Below are positions 1 to 10,761 of a stretch of 64,000 bases of DNA, in pieces. This DNA comes from Heliocybe sulcata. Its lineage: Eukaryota > Basidiomycota > Agaricomycetes > Gloeophyllales > Gloeophyllaceae. The position numbers and the translations under genes are program-made. How positions within the stretch are numbered: position 1 is the stretch's first letter; each line of letters opens with the position of its first letter. Location of the stretch: the NCBI GenBank assembly GCA_004369045.1, contig ML213506.1, positions 803,799 through 867,798 of the forward strand, written 5' to 3'. The notes under the pieces were generated by a model. It ran no database searches. It was not told the origin of the DNA and saw only the letters and a program-made list of their open reading frames with translations.

Positions 1-430
1 GCGACGAAAGCCACGTGCGCTGTGACAAACTGAGCAGGAGCATTTCCAGTTCGGGATGAATAAAGTCTCACGCTTACCTTCACGTCCTTCTCTACCACTT
101 TTTCTTTTCCTCGACGAAGATCTAGCTGAGTAATAGGTAGTCAAGTCTGGACAAGGTTAATGTCAACAGCTTACCTTGTTGATTACCAAGTAGAATCAAC
201 AGCAGATCTCCATAGTTGTGATTTAATTCGCCTTCAGACTTCGGAGGTTTCCGCTATGGGTCGAGACAACGGCCTGCTAGCAGCGAACGGGAGCAAGGAC
301 GGTCCACCTTCCAGAACTGAATATAACAGTACCACAACGGGTGATTTCTCTAAAGGCCCAGTAACCATCTGCCGGGCACGAATGATGGCTCCTTGTCGTA
401 GTCGAAACTGCGAGAGCATCCATGGCGCAA
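1..430 (-). repeat. Promoter-side flank of a further copy (copy 0) of the multi-copy locus
   Basis: These bases align by eye along nearly their whole length with 6679-7090, the region just upstream of gene A. The match includes the CACGTG motif (12-17 here, 6691-6696 there) and ends close to the TATA side of that promoter. Differences fall at every position and include a short deletion, so the open frame seen on the + strand (160-609) is not obviously protein-coding. Because the left edge stops inside the promoter, the gene it drives should lie to the left, transcribed leftward like gene A. Confidence 0.8.
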
Positions 431-2269
431 CACCTCGAACACAGGATGTGATCTTGACTATCTCTGAACTGACTAGGTCAATGTTCACGATGACAGGAGC
501 TCTACGAGATGCGTACGCTCATATCAAGGCCATGGCCAGCGAAAGGGATTCCCTTCAGTATAAGACTGCCGTTAATTTGACGGAAATCACGATCAAGGCC
601 TGGTACTAAGATCTGAAAACTCGGCGTATGAGAATGAGTGACACTCGCAGGATAATCGAAAAATAAACATACAATTTCATTATCACGAGGATCGGATTTA
701 GGATATTCAGAGATGACACTCGAGATTCAAAAAGACAGCGTGTACCTCGAGTGCTTTTCCCGAGTACTCTCCCTGTGGAAAAAAGAGATCTCGGTGAGCA
801 TCAGTACTATACTCCGGTGACATGTGCTGTCAAAGAGGACTCATCCACAGCTCGGATCATTACTGGTAATATCCGTGAACGCATTTCTTGATCGTGTCTT
901 CTAAGATTGCAGGTCTACATCGTGGTCGAAATTGAAGAGATGTGTCACGCGGACGTGACTGATCGCGTCCTGATCACATCTGGATACTTCTCAGCCGTGT
1001 GTATACATCGCCCCTGATATTCCTCAAGACCGAGCCATCTGCATTGATATTGCGGAAGGACGAGCAAAAGCGATGATGGCTCTTCCTCGTCTTACCCAGC
1101 TGGAGGGCGATATCCTGGGCTGCCTTTTCTCCCTGCGCAAACTGCAGGCGATAGTGCTGGGGACTTCGATACCCGTGTATCTCTCTTGCGTGATAAAAAT
1201 GACTTATGCTAGGTTCTGACGCCCTCTCGGACGATTCCATGTAGCCTGGCCTGCCATTGTCAGATAGGGAGAGGACCCACTGCAGACGATTCAGATGGGC
1301 CGAAGCCACGGTTTCCTCAGGTATCTAACACAACACTGGGTGCAAGGACTACTCGTACCTGTCCGCCACAGCTTCGCCATCCAATAGGGAGGGCGTAGGA
1401 CAACCTCATGAGGCCTGATCACTGAAGTCGTGTTCTGTTTCTCAACATGAAGAAGGAAAAGCGTAAAAATGATACTTTTTGGTGTATTAGAGCAATAACA
1501 AGACCGTAGCCCATGGCACAGATAAGACGAGGCAGCAGGCAACACCACCACATATCATATATCACCGCTGACCCAGGTGTACTGAATGACAACACGCCAG
1601 TGGCGGAAATTGGACCCGAAATCGTGAAAATACGCACCCTGGCCCTCGACTTGCGCAGACCCGTCTTCTTTCTCCCACTGTTCTCGGATCTCTCCTCGTC
1701 AACTTCGACCTCCGTAACACCAGGTCCGCCGTCTCCGCCTGTCTTGCCTTCCGCACCTCCGCCTCCTTGTCCCGCCGCGCCTGCACGAGTTGCTGTACCT
1801 CCTTTACCTGCTTGTCCTCCTCGGCTCCACCCGGGGCGCCCATCCTCGCTTCGTCCGGAGTCGGTAACAATTCCGCAGACTCGTATCTGATGATGCGAAA
1901 TTAAGCTATGTTAATGGCACCCTGCCAATCCAGTGCCGTTATGCCTGCGGTTTCCCCTTGGCTCCGCAAATATAACCCCATCTATCATAGAATCTCGAAT
2001 TGTTGTCCGGCTGTGCTGGCAGCTCGTTACTTCTGCAACTTCCACGACCGTTGTCCTGCCACATACTCCTATGCCTGAGCTGAAGAGTCCATGGTATAGT
2101 AAGCTGTTCGACAGGCTATATGGGGAGCCAGAGTTCTCCAGCAGATCTTCGAATATCGCATATGGCATACTAGGCTCAGAAAGGAGTCAACGACTGCGCA
2201 TTATATCACCTATGCCCCAATGACAGCCTCCAGTCTGAGCTGTATGTTCTCGTTCAAGGGCACGCGAGC
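431..2269. other. Intergenic stretch between copy 0 and copy A
   Basis: No convincing complete gene. Apart from the possible coding fragment at 1562-1893, open frames here are short, overlap on both strands and carry no recognisable motif. The similarity that defines copies A and B fades at about 2270. Confidence 0.4.
1562..1893 (-). pseudogene. Possible truncated coding fragment, Glu/Lys/Arg-rich
   Basis: An open stretch on the minus strand begins after a possible acceptor near 1893 and encodes an acidic then strongly charged segment rich in E, K, R, Q and A, of the kind seen in coiled coils (for example EVQQLVQARRDKEAEVRKAR). No upstream ATG or downstream partner exon could be linked to it, and the frame becomes featureless toward 1562. 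I cannot assign a family. It may be a relic exon, or a chance open frame produced by biased composition. Confidence 0.2.
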
Positions 2270-3960
2270 TTATGAGAGAATAGTAGAATATATTAATGAG
2301 ATGACAATACATGCAATGATACGAGGAGAGATGACGAGATCCGAATCCAAAGAGAAAGATACAATACAAAACGAATCCTGAGATGAGCCGGCTCGGAGAT
2401 ACACCCATGAGAGATAATGTTGGCGTGATAGTATGATATATGAAATAGAAAAGAGGAGGGATACTAGAGGCATTGCAGGCTGGGAAGCGCGACACGCGTG
2501 ATAGTGAGCCCGTGGACTGGTGTTGACTGGTGAAAGTGAGGACGGAGGGAGACGCCGGCGACGGAGACAGGAGGCAGGATCGCGTGCGAGGCCAGCACGA
2601 TCGGTCGACTTGAATTCGGAGCCATGGATGGAGGTGATGGCATGGCTTCCGAATCTGTGATGGTGAATCGAGATGCCTCCAAGAGTTGACTCTTGCATCA
2701 CAAGAGCAACGTCCGGAAGACGGTACAGGAGCCTTACCTCCCAACGAGGGTCGTCGTTCTGGCGTGGCCATGAGGCCAGAGATTGTCAGCTACAGACTCA
2801 CCTGAACATACCAGGAGTCGCAAAGGCAGCGGGCGGGTACTCGGGCAAGGGCTATCACGGTCTCTTGGAGCCTGTGGGGTGCTGTCGTCGATCTGTCTAA
2901 TTAGGGGCTGAGCTGGTAGAGCCGCTCTTAGAGCGGGTTTGTCCCCGAAGGGAGGTCGGGAACCTGGGTGACAGTCAGGATCGTCGAACTGAAAATTTGT
3001 ATGCGACTTACGTTATGCACGAGTTTAGGACGCCAGCATGCCCACAGAGGGAGAAAGATTTAGAGGGTGCTGTGAATATGGTATGGAACCCTTAGCAACC
3101 TACAAAACGTTGTCAGCATACAGCATCGCGCAGGTCAGATGAGAAAACATACAATGCAATGCAATGATGGCAGCAGGTGAGCGTAATGTCCTTTGTACAC
3201 AACGATCCGACCTGGAGAGTATCCGTCAGGATAGGCTCGAGAACCATACGGCAGAACAGACGACGTACCCAGCGCTGATGAAGCACATGCAGTTGCCGCC
3301 CCCGACGTCGACCGTCTCCTCCGGTGGCTCCGTGCCGCGATGCCCAACAGCCCTTTCGCCGCCCACGTTCGATGCTTGTCCCAGTCTATTCAATTGAAAT
3401 CCGTAGAACAATCCCTACCTGTCTCGAGCTACTCGAGCACCATATTGAACGACCCTCGACGTCTGGGGAGGCTGTCAATAGGCTAAACGGAGAAGAATAA
3501 GCATCCCGTCCAGGAAAGAGTAATAGAACACTCACCCAGTCTGCCGTCTTCCAGGCTGGTACGATTGGTACCCTGTCTCCGGCTGACAAGATGATGCGCG
3601 CCCAGCCCGACCATCGACGATGGGAGAGTGTGTCGAAGCGCACAGGGCATGCGCGTTGTGGTCGGGTGGTGAGGACGGCGGAACTTTGTCGAGGTGCGCA
3701 TGGTAAAATCTAGCGAATAGCGTCAGGATATGGAGACACCAAAGAAAGGATGCTACTCACCTCCAGTCGCTGTCCAGCTGCACCTTCAGTCCGATGCCAG
3801 GTATCCCAGAGGAGAGAGGGTATAAGGAATAGAAGAATGAACGAGATAGTGGGGTATAGAGCAGGGTATCTCCGAGCGATAGTATAGGAAATAAAGATAA
3901 GAAAGATGACAGAGGATATTAAGAAAATGGAAATCCTGCACCGCCCCCCCTGCGCGCGCA
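2270..3960 (-). repeat. Downstream block of the multi-copy locus, copy A
   Basis: Read on the minus strand, this block follows gene A and matches 15150-16960, which follows gene B. The matches include several splice-like signals in corresponding places: donors at 3770, 3535 and 2801 and acceptors ending at 3710 and 3472 in A, against donors at 15327, 15560 and 16341 and acceptors ending at 15379 and 15612 in B. Between them the similarity is interrupted by indels that are not multiples of three. The block could be a separate spliced transcription unit, non-coding or encoding a small protein, or a long spliced 3' part of the gene A transcript. Confidence 0.6.
3386..3701 (-). CDS. Possible small spliced ORF in downstream block, copy A (83 aa)
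   Basis: Joining 3701-3536 to 3471-3386 (intron GTGAGT...ACAG, 64 nt) gives an 83-residue frame that starts MRT and contains WCSSSSR near its end. The equivalent spliced frame in copy B (15389-15678) has the same start and the same WCSSSSR segment, but the middle is shifted by small indels and does not align as protein. The donors and acceptors correspond between copies. No signal peptide, domain or known family is recognisable. It could equally be a non-coding spliced RNA. Confidence 0.25.
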
Positions 3961-3970
3961 CACACTCCGT

Positions 3971-6627
3971 TCATGCAGAAGAAGCGCCCCCAAGGTCGTC
4001 GTCCGAGTCGGGTGGCATCTCTGCGTCGTCGCCGTTCGGTTTCTGTCGACGACCGACTGCAGAATCGTCTGAGGCACTCGCATACCCGCTGTCCTGTTCG
4101 ACGTACATCGTTTGGTCCGCAGTGGTAGATGGGGAAGACGGTCCGGCGACAATACCAGGGGACTCGAGCTCAACAGAAGACGAAGACGAAGAACCACCGA
4201 GCGAGAAAGCACCAAGAGCGTCCTCGAGGTCAGCTTGTCTCTTCCTGTCCTCATCGTGTTTCCTGATGGTGCTGCCCCATCCCTTGAGTTTCAGTGTTAT
4301 TGGACGCTTCGACTCAGGGGCCGCTTCTTTCTCTTTGCCTTTCCGGCTCGGACCACCGTTTGCGTGGCCGTCGACAACCATGGTCTCCAGATGGCGAATG
4401 GAAGCATTGAGCTCCACATCTTCCCGCTCTTGAACATGCTCAGGATTGGCGTCGAACAGTGCACTTGATCCAAGCGAGACAGAAGGACCGGCACCGTTCC
4501 TAGTAGAGTCGACGGCAGTAGAAGATGAAGTCGAAGACCCAAGCGTGAAGCCAGCTAGAGCATCCTCGAGTTCTTTCTCTGCCTTCTCGCGCTTCCGAAT
4601 CTTCTCCATATTAGAACGCCACTTGATCTTGATGACGTTCTTCTTCGGAGGAGTTGGCTCTGGAACCTCTACGTCCTTGTCGCTGCTGGTCGGAGCGTCG
4701 TCGATGCCACGGTCGACAGCCATGCTGTCTGGGCCGCCAGTGGGGAAAGCGTGTTCGACCTCTTCTCCTTCGTGGGCAGGAGCGTCTTCAGTGACCGAAG
4801 TGGTTTCACCAGCATCGTCATCGTCCTCGGCCTCCTCGTCTGTTGCTTCATCCGCGCTGGCCTGAGGCTCCTCTTCAGCACCCGATTCCTGTTGCCCAGA
4901 AGCATCGTCCCGATGGGTGGCCGGAGCCACAGCGATTGGGTCATCGGCAGGCTCGTCAGTGTCCATCGGCAAGTCGGTCCCGTCAATCGCCTCCTCCATA
5001 GCCACGTCAGCAGATCCGCCGGTCGGTGCTTCCTGAGGGAGAGGCTCGCTGGGAGTGGTGTCCTTGACCACAGGCGCGTCGAGAGACATGTCCTCCGAAG
5101 GAGCGCTTGCAGCGGGGGTAATGACAGTCTGTCCTTGATTGAGTGGTTCGGCGGCACCGTCGGCGCGAGCGGCAGACGTCGGCGAGGACAGAGGAGCAGA
5201 AGCAAGAGTAGTAGCTATGAGGTCATTGATGGTCTCGACTTCGTTGGCCAATGCTGCCGGGGTGGTGCTCGAAGATCCAGACGTCGATGCGTACGCAGAA
5301 GTAGAAACGCTAGCAGCAGAAGTATCGACAGGCTCTTCTGGGTTGGGCACTTCTTCAAGAACAGTGGCCTCGGTGATAGACGTCAAGCCAGGAGCAACAG
5401 GAAGAGGCGTGCGCTCGGACAAAGCTTCAGGACGAACGAAGGAAGAAAGAACGGTCTCCGTCGTAGCAGCTTGCTCGGGTGTCTGTGCTTGACGAACGTT
5501 CTGAGCCTTGGACTTAAGTGCCTCCCGTTTACTTCGATGAGCCTTCGCCTTCTCCACAGCTTCAAGCCGACGTTGACGGCCCTTGTTCTCCTTGCCGGAG
5601 CTGACAACACGGAGCTTGGCAGAACGTACTGGAGTGCTCGATGTTTGCTTGGTACGACGGGAGACATCGCCAGAAGCGGGAGGCGCAGCCAGTGAGCGAG
5701 GAGCAGCAGAGGCGGAAGGGGAGACAGAGCACTCTTGGTCCTCCATGACGTCAGGAGCAGGCGTAGTCAAAGATTGTTCATCTTCAGAGCCTGCGACGGA
5801 TGCCGCCGAGACGACGTGCGAGACACTTGCAAGAGAGTAGGCTTTGGCCTTGGCAGCGTGCAAATCCAGTCTGAGTAAGAAGGACTGACGACGACGACAG
5901 ACGGTGAGCAGCAAGCAACGATGGAGAACGACGTCCTACTGACCATATCACCCTTCTCCTCGGGCTTAACATGAGCAACGGAAGCGTGAGCATTGACGAC
6001 CAAATGGGAGACAATCTAGACGACGCCGGCGTCAGTCACTCAACAGTGGGCTATCATTTGGATACATACCCGGCGACCTTCCAAAAGCTGCCCCAGCCAT
6101 ACCTCATGGTCCACAAAGGAGGCCATACACGCGTCCCTCTCGTCCCACCTTGCGACCGTGCAACGCTTGGTAAATGCTGGCCGAGAGTCGTCGACCTCGT
6201 GCTGGTCCGCATGGGGGTCGTAGCCGTCGTAGCCGTCGCGACGTCGCTTTCCGCAGGATACCTTGCCTTTCCCGTCGTAGCCTTCGGTTAATTCGCCGTG
6301 TCGAACGCGTCGGAGGTGGGGGACCGCGTCGAGCTCCCTTCGGCGTCGCTCGTGCAGACGACAACCAGCTAGGAATACCCGGATGTACTTGTGCTTCCGT
6401 TGGTACCAGCCCCAGTCAGACTCACCATCCCAAGGTTCCGGTCGTTGAAGGCTGTCCAGTTGACGGTCGAGGCGGCGGACGGCGTTGAGGGGGCAGGGTA
6501 TGTTCGGCGGGGGAGAGAGGCGGACCATCCAGGCGACCGTGCTCGACAGCGGGGCGGTCCCAAAGGTGAGTCCTGAGGAGGAGTAATCGAAGATAATATT
6601 CGCAATAATGTTTGAGCTTGTAGACAT
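3971..6627 (-). CDS. Gene A: unrecognised, mostly disordered protein of a duplicated family (847 aa)
   Basis: Three exons: 6627-6070, 6015-5944 and 5884-3971, with introns GTATGT...CTAG and GTCAGT...TCAG, both phase 0. The N-terminal ~210 residues align with gene B: a PEPWDGESD motif, YQRKHKY, a charged RRRRELDAVPHLRR segment, DDSRPAFTKRC, and the end of exon 1 at LLEGRR. Both introns are at the same places in gene B. The remaining ~637 residues are low-complexity, rich in Ala, Ser, Glu and Asp. Near the C-terminus two similar units each combine a basic Lys/Arg stretch, a helix ending LEDAL and a Ser run. I chose the start MSTSS because it lies shortly after the conserved CACGTG/TATA promoter; an upstream in-frame ATG at 6693 overlaps those elements. 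Function unknown; the basic/acidic make-up would fit a nuclear or nucleic-acid-associated role, which is only a guess. Confidence 0.75.
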
Positions 6628-6670
6628 CGTGAAGTTCAATGGAGAGAGCCAAACGCGAACCAACGTCGCG

Positions 6671-6696
6671 TTCATATAGGCGACGAAAGCCACGTG
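6671..6696 (-). promoter_or_regulatory. Gene A core promoter: CACGTG plus TATA-like element
   Basis: On the minus strand CACGTG (6696-6691) is followed about 12 nt later by CCTATATGAA (6680-6671), about 45 nt upstream of the chosen ATG. The same pair with similar spacing and a shared downstream GCTCTCTCCAT stretch precedes gene B, and CACGTG is also present in the flank at 12-17. CACGTG is the classic bHLH E-box core. Confidence 0.6.
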
Positions 6697-7090
6697 CGGT
6701 GTGACAAACCGAGAAGGACCATTTCCATTTTGGGATCAACAAAGTCTCACGCTCACCTTTCACATCCCTCTCTACCACTTTTTCTTATCCTCGACGAAGA
6801 TCGGCCTGAATGACACCTAGTCAAACCTGGATAAGGTCAATTTCAACAGCGTACCTTGTGGATTACCATGTAGAATTAACCCCAGAGTTCCATAGTCGTG
6901 ATTTAATTGGCCTTCAGACTTCAGAGGTTTCCGCTGTGGGTCGAGACAACGGCATGCTAGCAGGGAACGGGGGCAAGCCTGCCAGAACTGAATATAACAG
7001 TACCACCGCGGATAATTTCTCTAGAGGCCCAGTAGCCGTCTGCCGTGCACGAATGATGGCTCCTTGTCGTAGTTGAGACAGAGAGCATCC
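6679..7090 (-). repeat. Upstream flank of gene A duplicated at 1-430
   Basis: This flank is the second copy of the sequence at 1-430 and contains the gene A promoter. It has a small deletion near 6976 relative to the first copy. The + strand open frame 6810-7076 is the counterpart of the one at 160-609. Its stop codon falls where the other copy reads on, which argues against a conserved protein. Confidence 0.75.
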
Positions 7091-7219
7091 ATGACCCAAC
7101 ATATCGGAGACCGAACGTAGGACGTGAGCTTCATTATCTCTGCATATAATACATCATCTGAAGTCCAAGAACATAAAACAAATAAGATACTCCAAATCTA
7201 TCTCACCTCCCAGTCGCAT

Positions 7220-9351
7220 TTAAAACTCCACCCTCTCTGGCCCGCTATCCTTCCCCGAAACCTTGAACGCTGAATTACACGCGCTCCACACCCACCTAAG
7301 ACCCTCCACCAGCGCGCTTACGCACCCCAGTGTCCCCCTCCGGCACGCATTGATCCATTCGCTGGACCTCGAATAGAAGTAGTCAACGTCTGTATGCTCC
7401 TTGCCTGCTATTGGCGACACTTTCGGCTAATATCCAGACAAGGTGAGTTCGCGAATTAAATGAAGCCGACAGTGACTTACGTTCCGCGCTGTATCAGGCC
7501 TCTCCGCCTCCTTCAATATCCGCTCCTCGTCCTCCCTATCAGCAGCAGCCCACATCTCGCGGAAAAGCCCGACAAAGTGCAGACTCTCCGTAAACCGATG
7601 CAGGGTCTGCATCAGCGCAACAACTTCAGAGCGTTGTAGGAGATTCGAATTCGACCGAGGGCTGCGTGGCATCGTCAGCAAAACAGTTGCGGAAAGTGAG
7701 GGTTCAACGCTCACTCCAAGGTCTTCTCGTCAAGCTCAAAGAGAATCTTCAGCGCCGTGGCCACGCCGGTCGTCTGCACCTTGCCCCACAGCCGGCACTT
7801 ATCGCACCCTACACAATCCATGATTCGCGACACGTTCCGGAAGTGCTGCTTGAACTCCTCCTTCAAGACCTAGTTTACCAAACTGTCAGTATGCGCCGAC
7901 AACCGGATAACAGGATGCATCACCACCCACATTGGCATTCTCTCCTCTAAACAGCACCGACTCATCAAACTTCCCGGCCTCTGTCGCCAAGCCCACCACT
8001 TTGGTGACCACGTCTAACGTCCGCTGATCCTCTTCATGTGTCCCACTAGAGCAGTAATCGTACGCGGATAAGTAGGGCGCGATCCGGCTGACCGCGCGGA
8101 GCAACAGAACATTGTTGAAGTAGATGTATTGCAGCCGCTCCGGATGATTTGCCACACGATTAATGAAACAAGGAAGGTTCGGACCCTAAAGCGGACGACT
8201 ATTAGGAGTGAAAGAGACCGAGACCGAGAAGATTAACGTACCCATTCGCCTGTAGTTTGATTAAAGTATTCCGCGCAGATGTGCGTAGAGATGGATGCAT
8301 GCAGGCCTGTCGATACTCGATCAGTCACCCAAACTAAAGAATAATTTATGTCATCTCACCAGAGATAATCTTGTAATACACCCTCTTCTCCAGACACTGC
8401 TGACCCTCATCAGAAGCAGGTTTGAGACTGTCGCCTAATACAAGCTTAATGCCCTGTATCTTCCTGTCATGATGTATGCCATACCTGAGGGGGCGCTTAG
8501 CTCGTCCTGTGCATCATCTAGCCCGAAACAATTCTCCTGGTATATCGACGACCAGATACGGTGGGCGGAGGGCCCGATATAGCCAGTGAAGCGTTCAGGG
8601 TTAGCGGACAGGTCTATGTAGTCCCCTTCAGTCATATCATCGAGATAGCAGTAGTCGGAGTCTCGGTAATAACAACCCGGAAGCGTTTCCCGCTACATGC
8701 GCTGTGCTGAGTCGGAGGTCTAAATGAGATGTAAGATGCTTACCTGCTCCTCAGACGGCAGTTCTACTTTACTCAGTGCTGCTGCTCGCCATTTCTCCGG
8801 TATTTCACTCTGCGCATTGAGAGCTTAGATATCGTGCCACGATTGTCTCGAGCTTCAGGTCACTCACCTCGTCCACAGTAGTGATTCCGCATTCGCGGTT
8901 CATGCAGAAGCCATGCTCTTCCCAGAATGGGCAATCGCGATATAGGTCGGCCTAACAGAGGAGCGCCATGTAGCCGCAGTAAACAGCAGCGCATCCACAA
9001 GCACTCACTCGGAAGTATTTGAAGAATGGTGTCTTCACCAGCTCGCTTAAGTTGGTGAATAGCTCTTCGTTCACACTCTCCACAGTCTCGTAATCGCATA
9101 GTGTGGTTTCAATCGGACCAGTCAACTGAACGGCGACACCACTCCGTCAGACAATCTGGCATCGTGCACAGTGAGCCAAAACGCACCGTGGTATCCTGTC
9201 TGCATGTGCTATCCTTCGCCGGCTGGTGCTCCAGGACATCTTGAACTTGGTTCTCGTTCACCACTTCCTTTGTAAGGAACGAGCTTGATGCCGAAGCGAC
9301 CGGAGACTGCAGGCAGGCTGCAAGGAGAAGTAGGAGGCTGGTCGGGAGCAT
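7220..9351 (-). CDS. ERO1: ER oxidoreductin 1 (ERO1 family thiol oxidase)
   Basis: Eleven exons: 9351-9187, 9125-9009, 8951-8868, 8809-8744, 8692-8485, 8453-8360, 8306-8242, 8185-7931, 7869-7715, 7661-7481 and 7426-7220 (about 531 aa). ERO1 is the FAD-dependent ER enzyme that re-oxidises protein disulfide isomerase and passes electrons to oxygen. Visible hallmarks are an N-terminal signal peptide, [15 protein letters not shown], the [10 protein letters not shown] region, [37 protein letters not shown] and the CVGCDKC redox/FAD motif. The donor after exon 5 is good, but exon 5 has one base too many to keep frame. A run of five G (8489-8493 on +) is the likely spot, and one base fewer would restore frame at a CAG|GTATGG donor. 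Because ERO1 is essential in yeast, a base-call error is more likely than loss. Confidence 0.9.
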
Positions 9352-10761
9352 ATGTGATAATTACGAGGATAATCAAGGGGCAGGAGTACTTTTGTAGGTG
9401 CTGCGACGGGCAGCGAGTGAATGAGAGCTTGGCTAGAGCTCGGAGGAGCTGCCGAGAGCGTTATTCAGGCCGAGTCGAGACGGAGGTAAGCAATCCAGAG
9501 GCGATGTGTCTGTCCGGGTGGCGTTGCTCGGGGCAAGCCTTTCACGAGTGGACCTCGGATACCAGCTTCCACAGATATATACTTCCGTATAAGAATGTTC
9601 TCAGTGGTTTCAAAACCTGGGAAATCGGCAGAAGTTAAGAACTGGATGATTGTGAGTCGAAATAGCTTACAATTACGGATTGTCTCTCAGCCTCGCCTCC
9701 TATGAAACACCACTGAAAGGGGCATACAGTGGCTGGGTCGAATGGCGCGTGCACCGAGGATAAGAGAAGGGGCAACAATTGTTTAAGATGGCTACACTTA
9801 TATACATGCAGCAAGTGTGAAGAAGTACGTGAAGAGTGGAAACATGCCGTCTGTCAGCATTAGTACGATCGGAGTCCTGTTGTCAGTCCACCAGAAAGAT
9901 ATCTGAGGGAACCTCCGTAGATCGCTAACCTTACTTTGACTAGGTTTACGGGGTCTTGCTCTAATTAGCCATTTGTAGATGCTTATGTTCTCACGCAGCC
10001 CTCATCACTTCCACGTGTGTCCACGTCAGTAGACGATCGAGGCCGCCACGCCCGCACTGAAGCCACACCGCCAGGCCTTTTGCTAAGGATCCATAGCTAT
10101 ACGGCTCGAGCCATACTCAGGCATTAGGCCATTGCAAAGTCTTTGCTCTGTTGGATTGCTACAGTCTTTTCCGACACTCGCAGTTCTACGGTCCTGAAGC
10201 TGTGATGTCTATCAATCGCGTGCTGGCTCAGAGGGCCCCAGGGTCTATGCATAAACCGCCAACACCTTTGATGCTTGATGTGGCCCCACTATATATCTTA
10301 TCACCCGGGCATCCCAATCAAACCTTGAGGCTTGAGCGCTTCGACTGAGCGCTTGACTGGCGGCCTTCCGTCTCACGACATCCGCCTCCGCCTGGTGTGA
10401 AATGCTCTCGGGCTCTCTCAGGTCTGTTATGGGCTCCAATGGTCAGATGGTCCAACGACGCCCTAACGCACAGCTCGCGACAGGTCTACCTGAAAGGCCG
10501 AAAGGCAGGATCCCCAGCATAGAATCGGACCGCGTATGAGAAGAACGAGCTGCGCCATTTTAAGAGTCCCGATGGCTTCTTGTTGGCCGCCCTCTCCTCT
10601 ATCACGGCTCCCACTCTATCCTCTTATCGCCAGTACTTCCATAGTTCAAGGGGCTCGAGTTGCTGCGTCGCCGCCACCGTATCTCAGCATCTTTTTTGTA
10701 TATAGAGCGAGAGTATCATGGGCGCTCTCTGTCTCCGCACCATCTCACTTGGTCCTACCGT
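9352..10761. other. Intergenic region between ERO1 and permease
   Basis: It lies between divergently transcribed genes. No coding segment is supported. A TATA-like stretch (TATATAGAG, about 10699-10707) lies about 55 nt upstream of the permease ATG and is a plausible core promoter. Confidence 0.4.

Noticed and set aside
160-609. 149-codon + strand frame in the duplicated flank, with a counterpart at 6810-7076
   Set aside because: The two copies differ by substitutions at all codon positions, and the second copy has a stop where the first reads on, so this looks like duplicated promoter DNA rather than protein.
2895-2990. tRNA-like stretch (GAGCTGGTAGAGC...)
   Set aside because: It has an A-box-like start but no T-arm consensus or paired acceptor stem.
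4751-5695. 314-codon + strand frame opposite gene A
   Set aside because: It is the antisense of the low-complexity gene A tail; Arg/Ser-rich composition is expected from the complement, and there is no independent motif.
5767-6014. Alternative frames after gene A exon 2
   Set aside because: Using the AG nearest exon 3 gives the wrong phase; the AG 17 bases earlier (GTCGTCAG, ending at 5885) keeps frame and matches the gene B layout.
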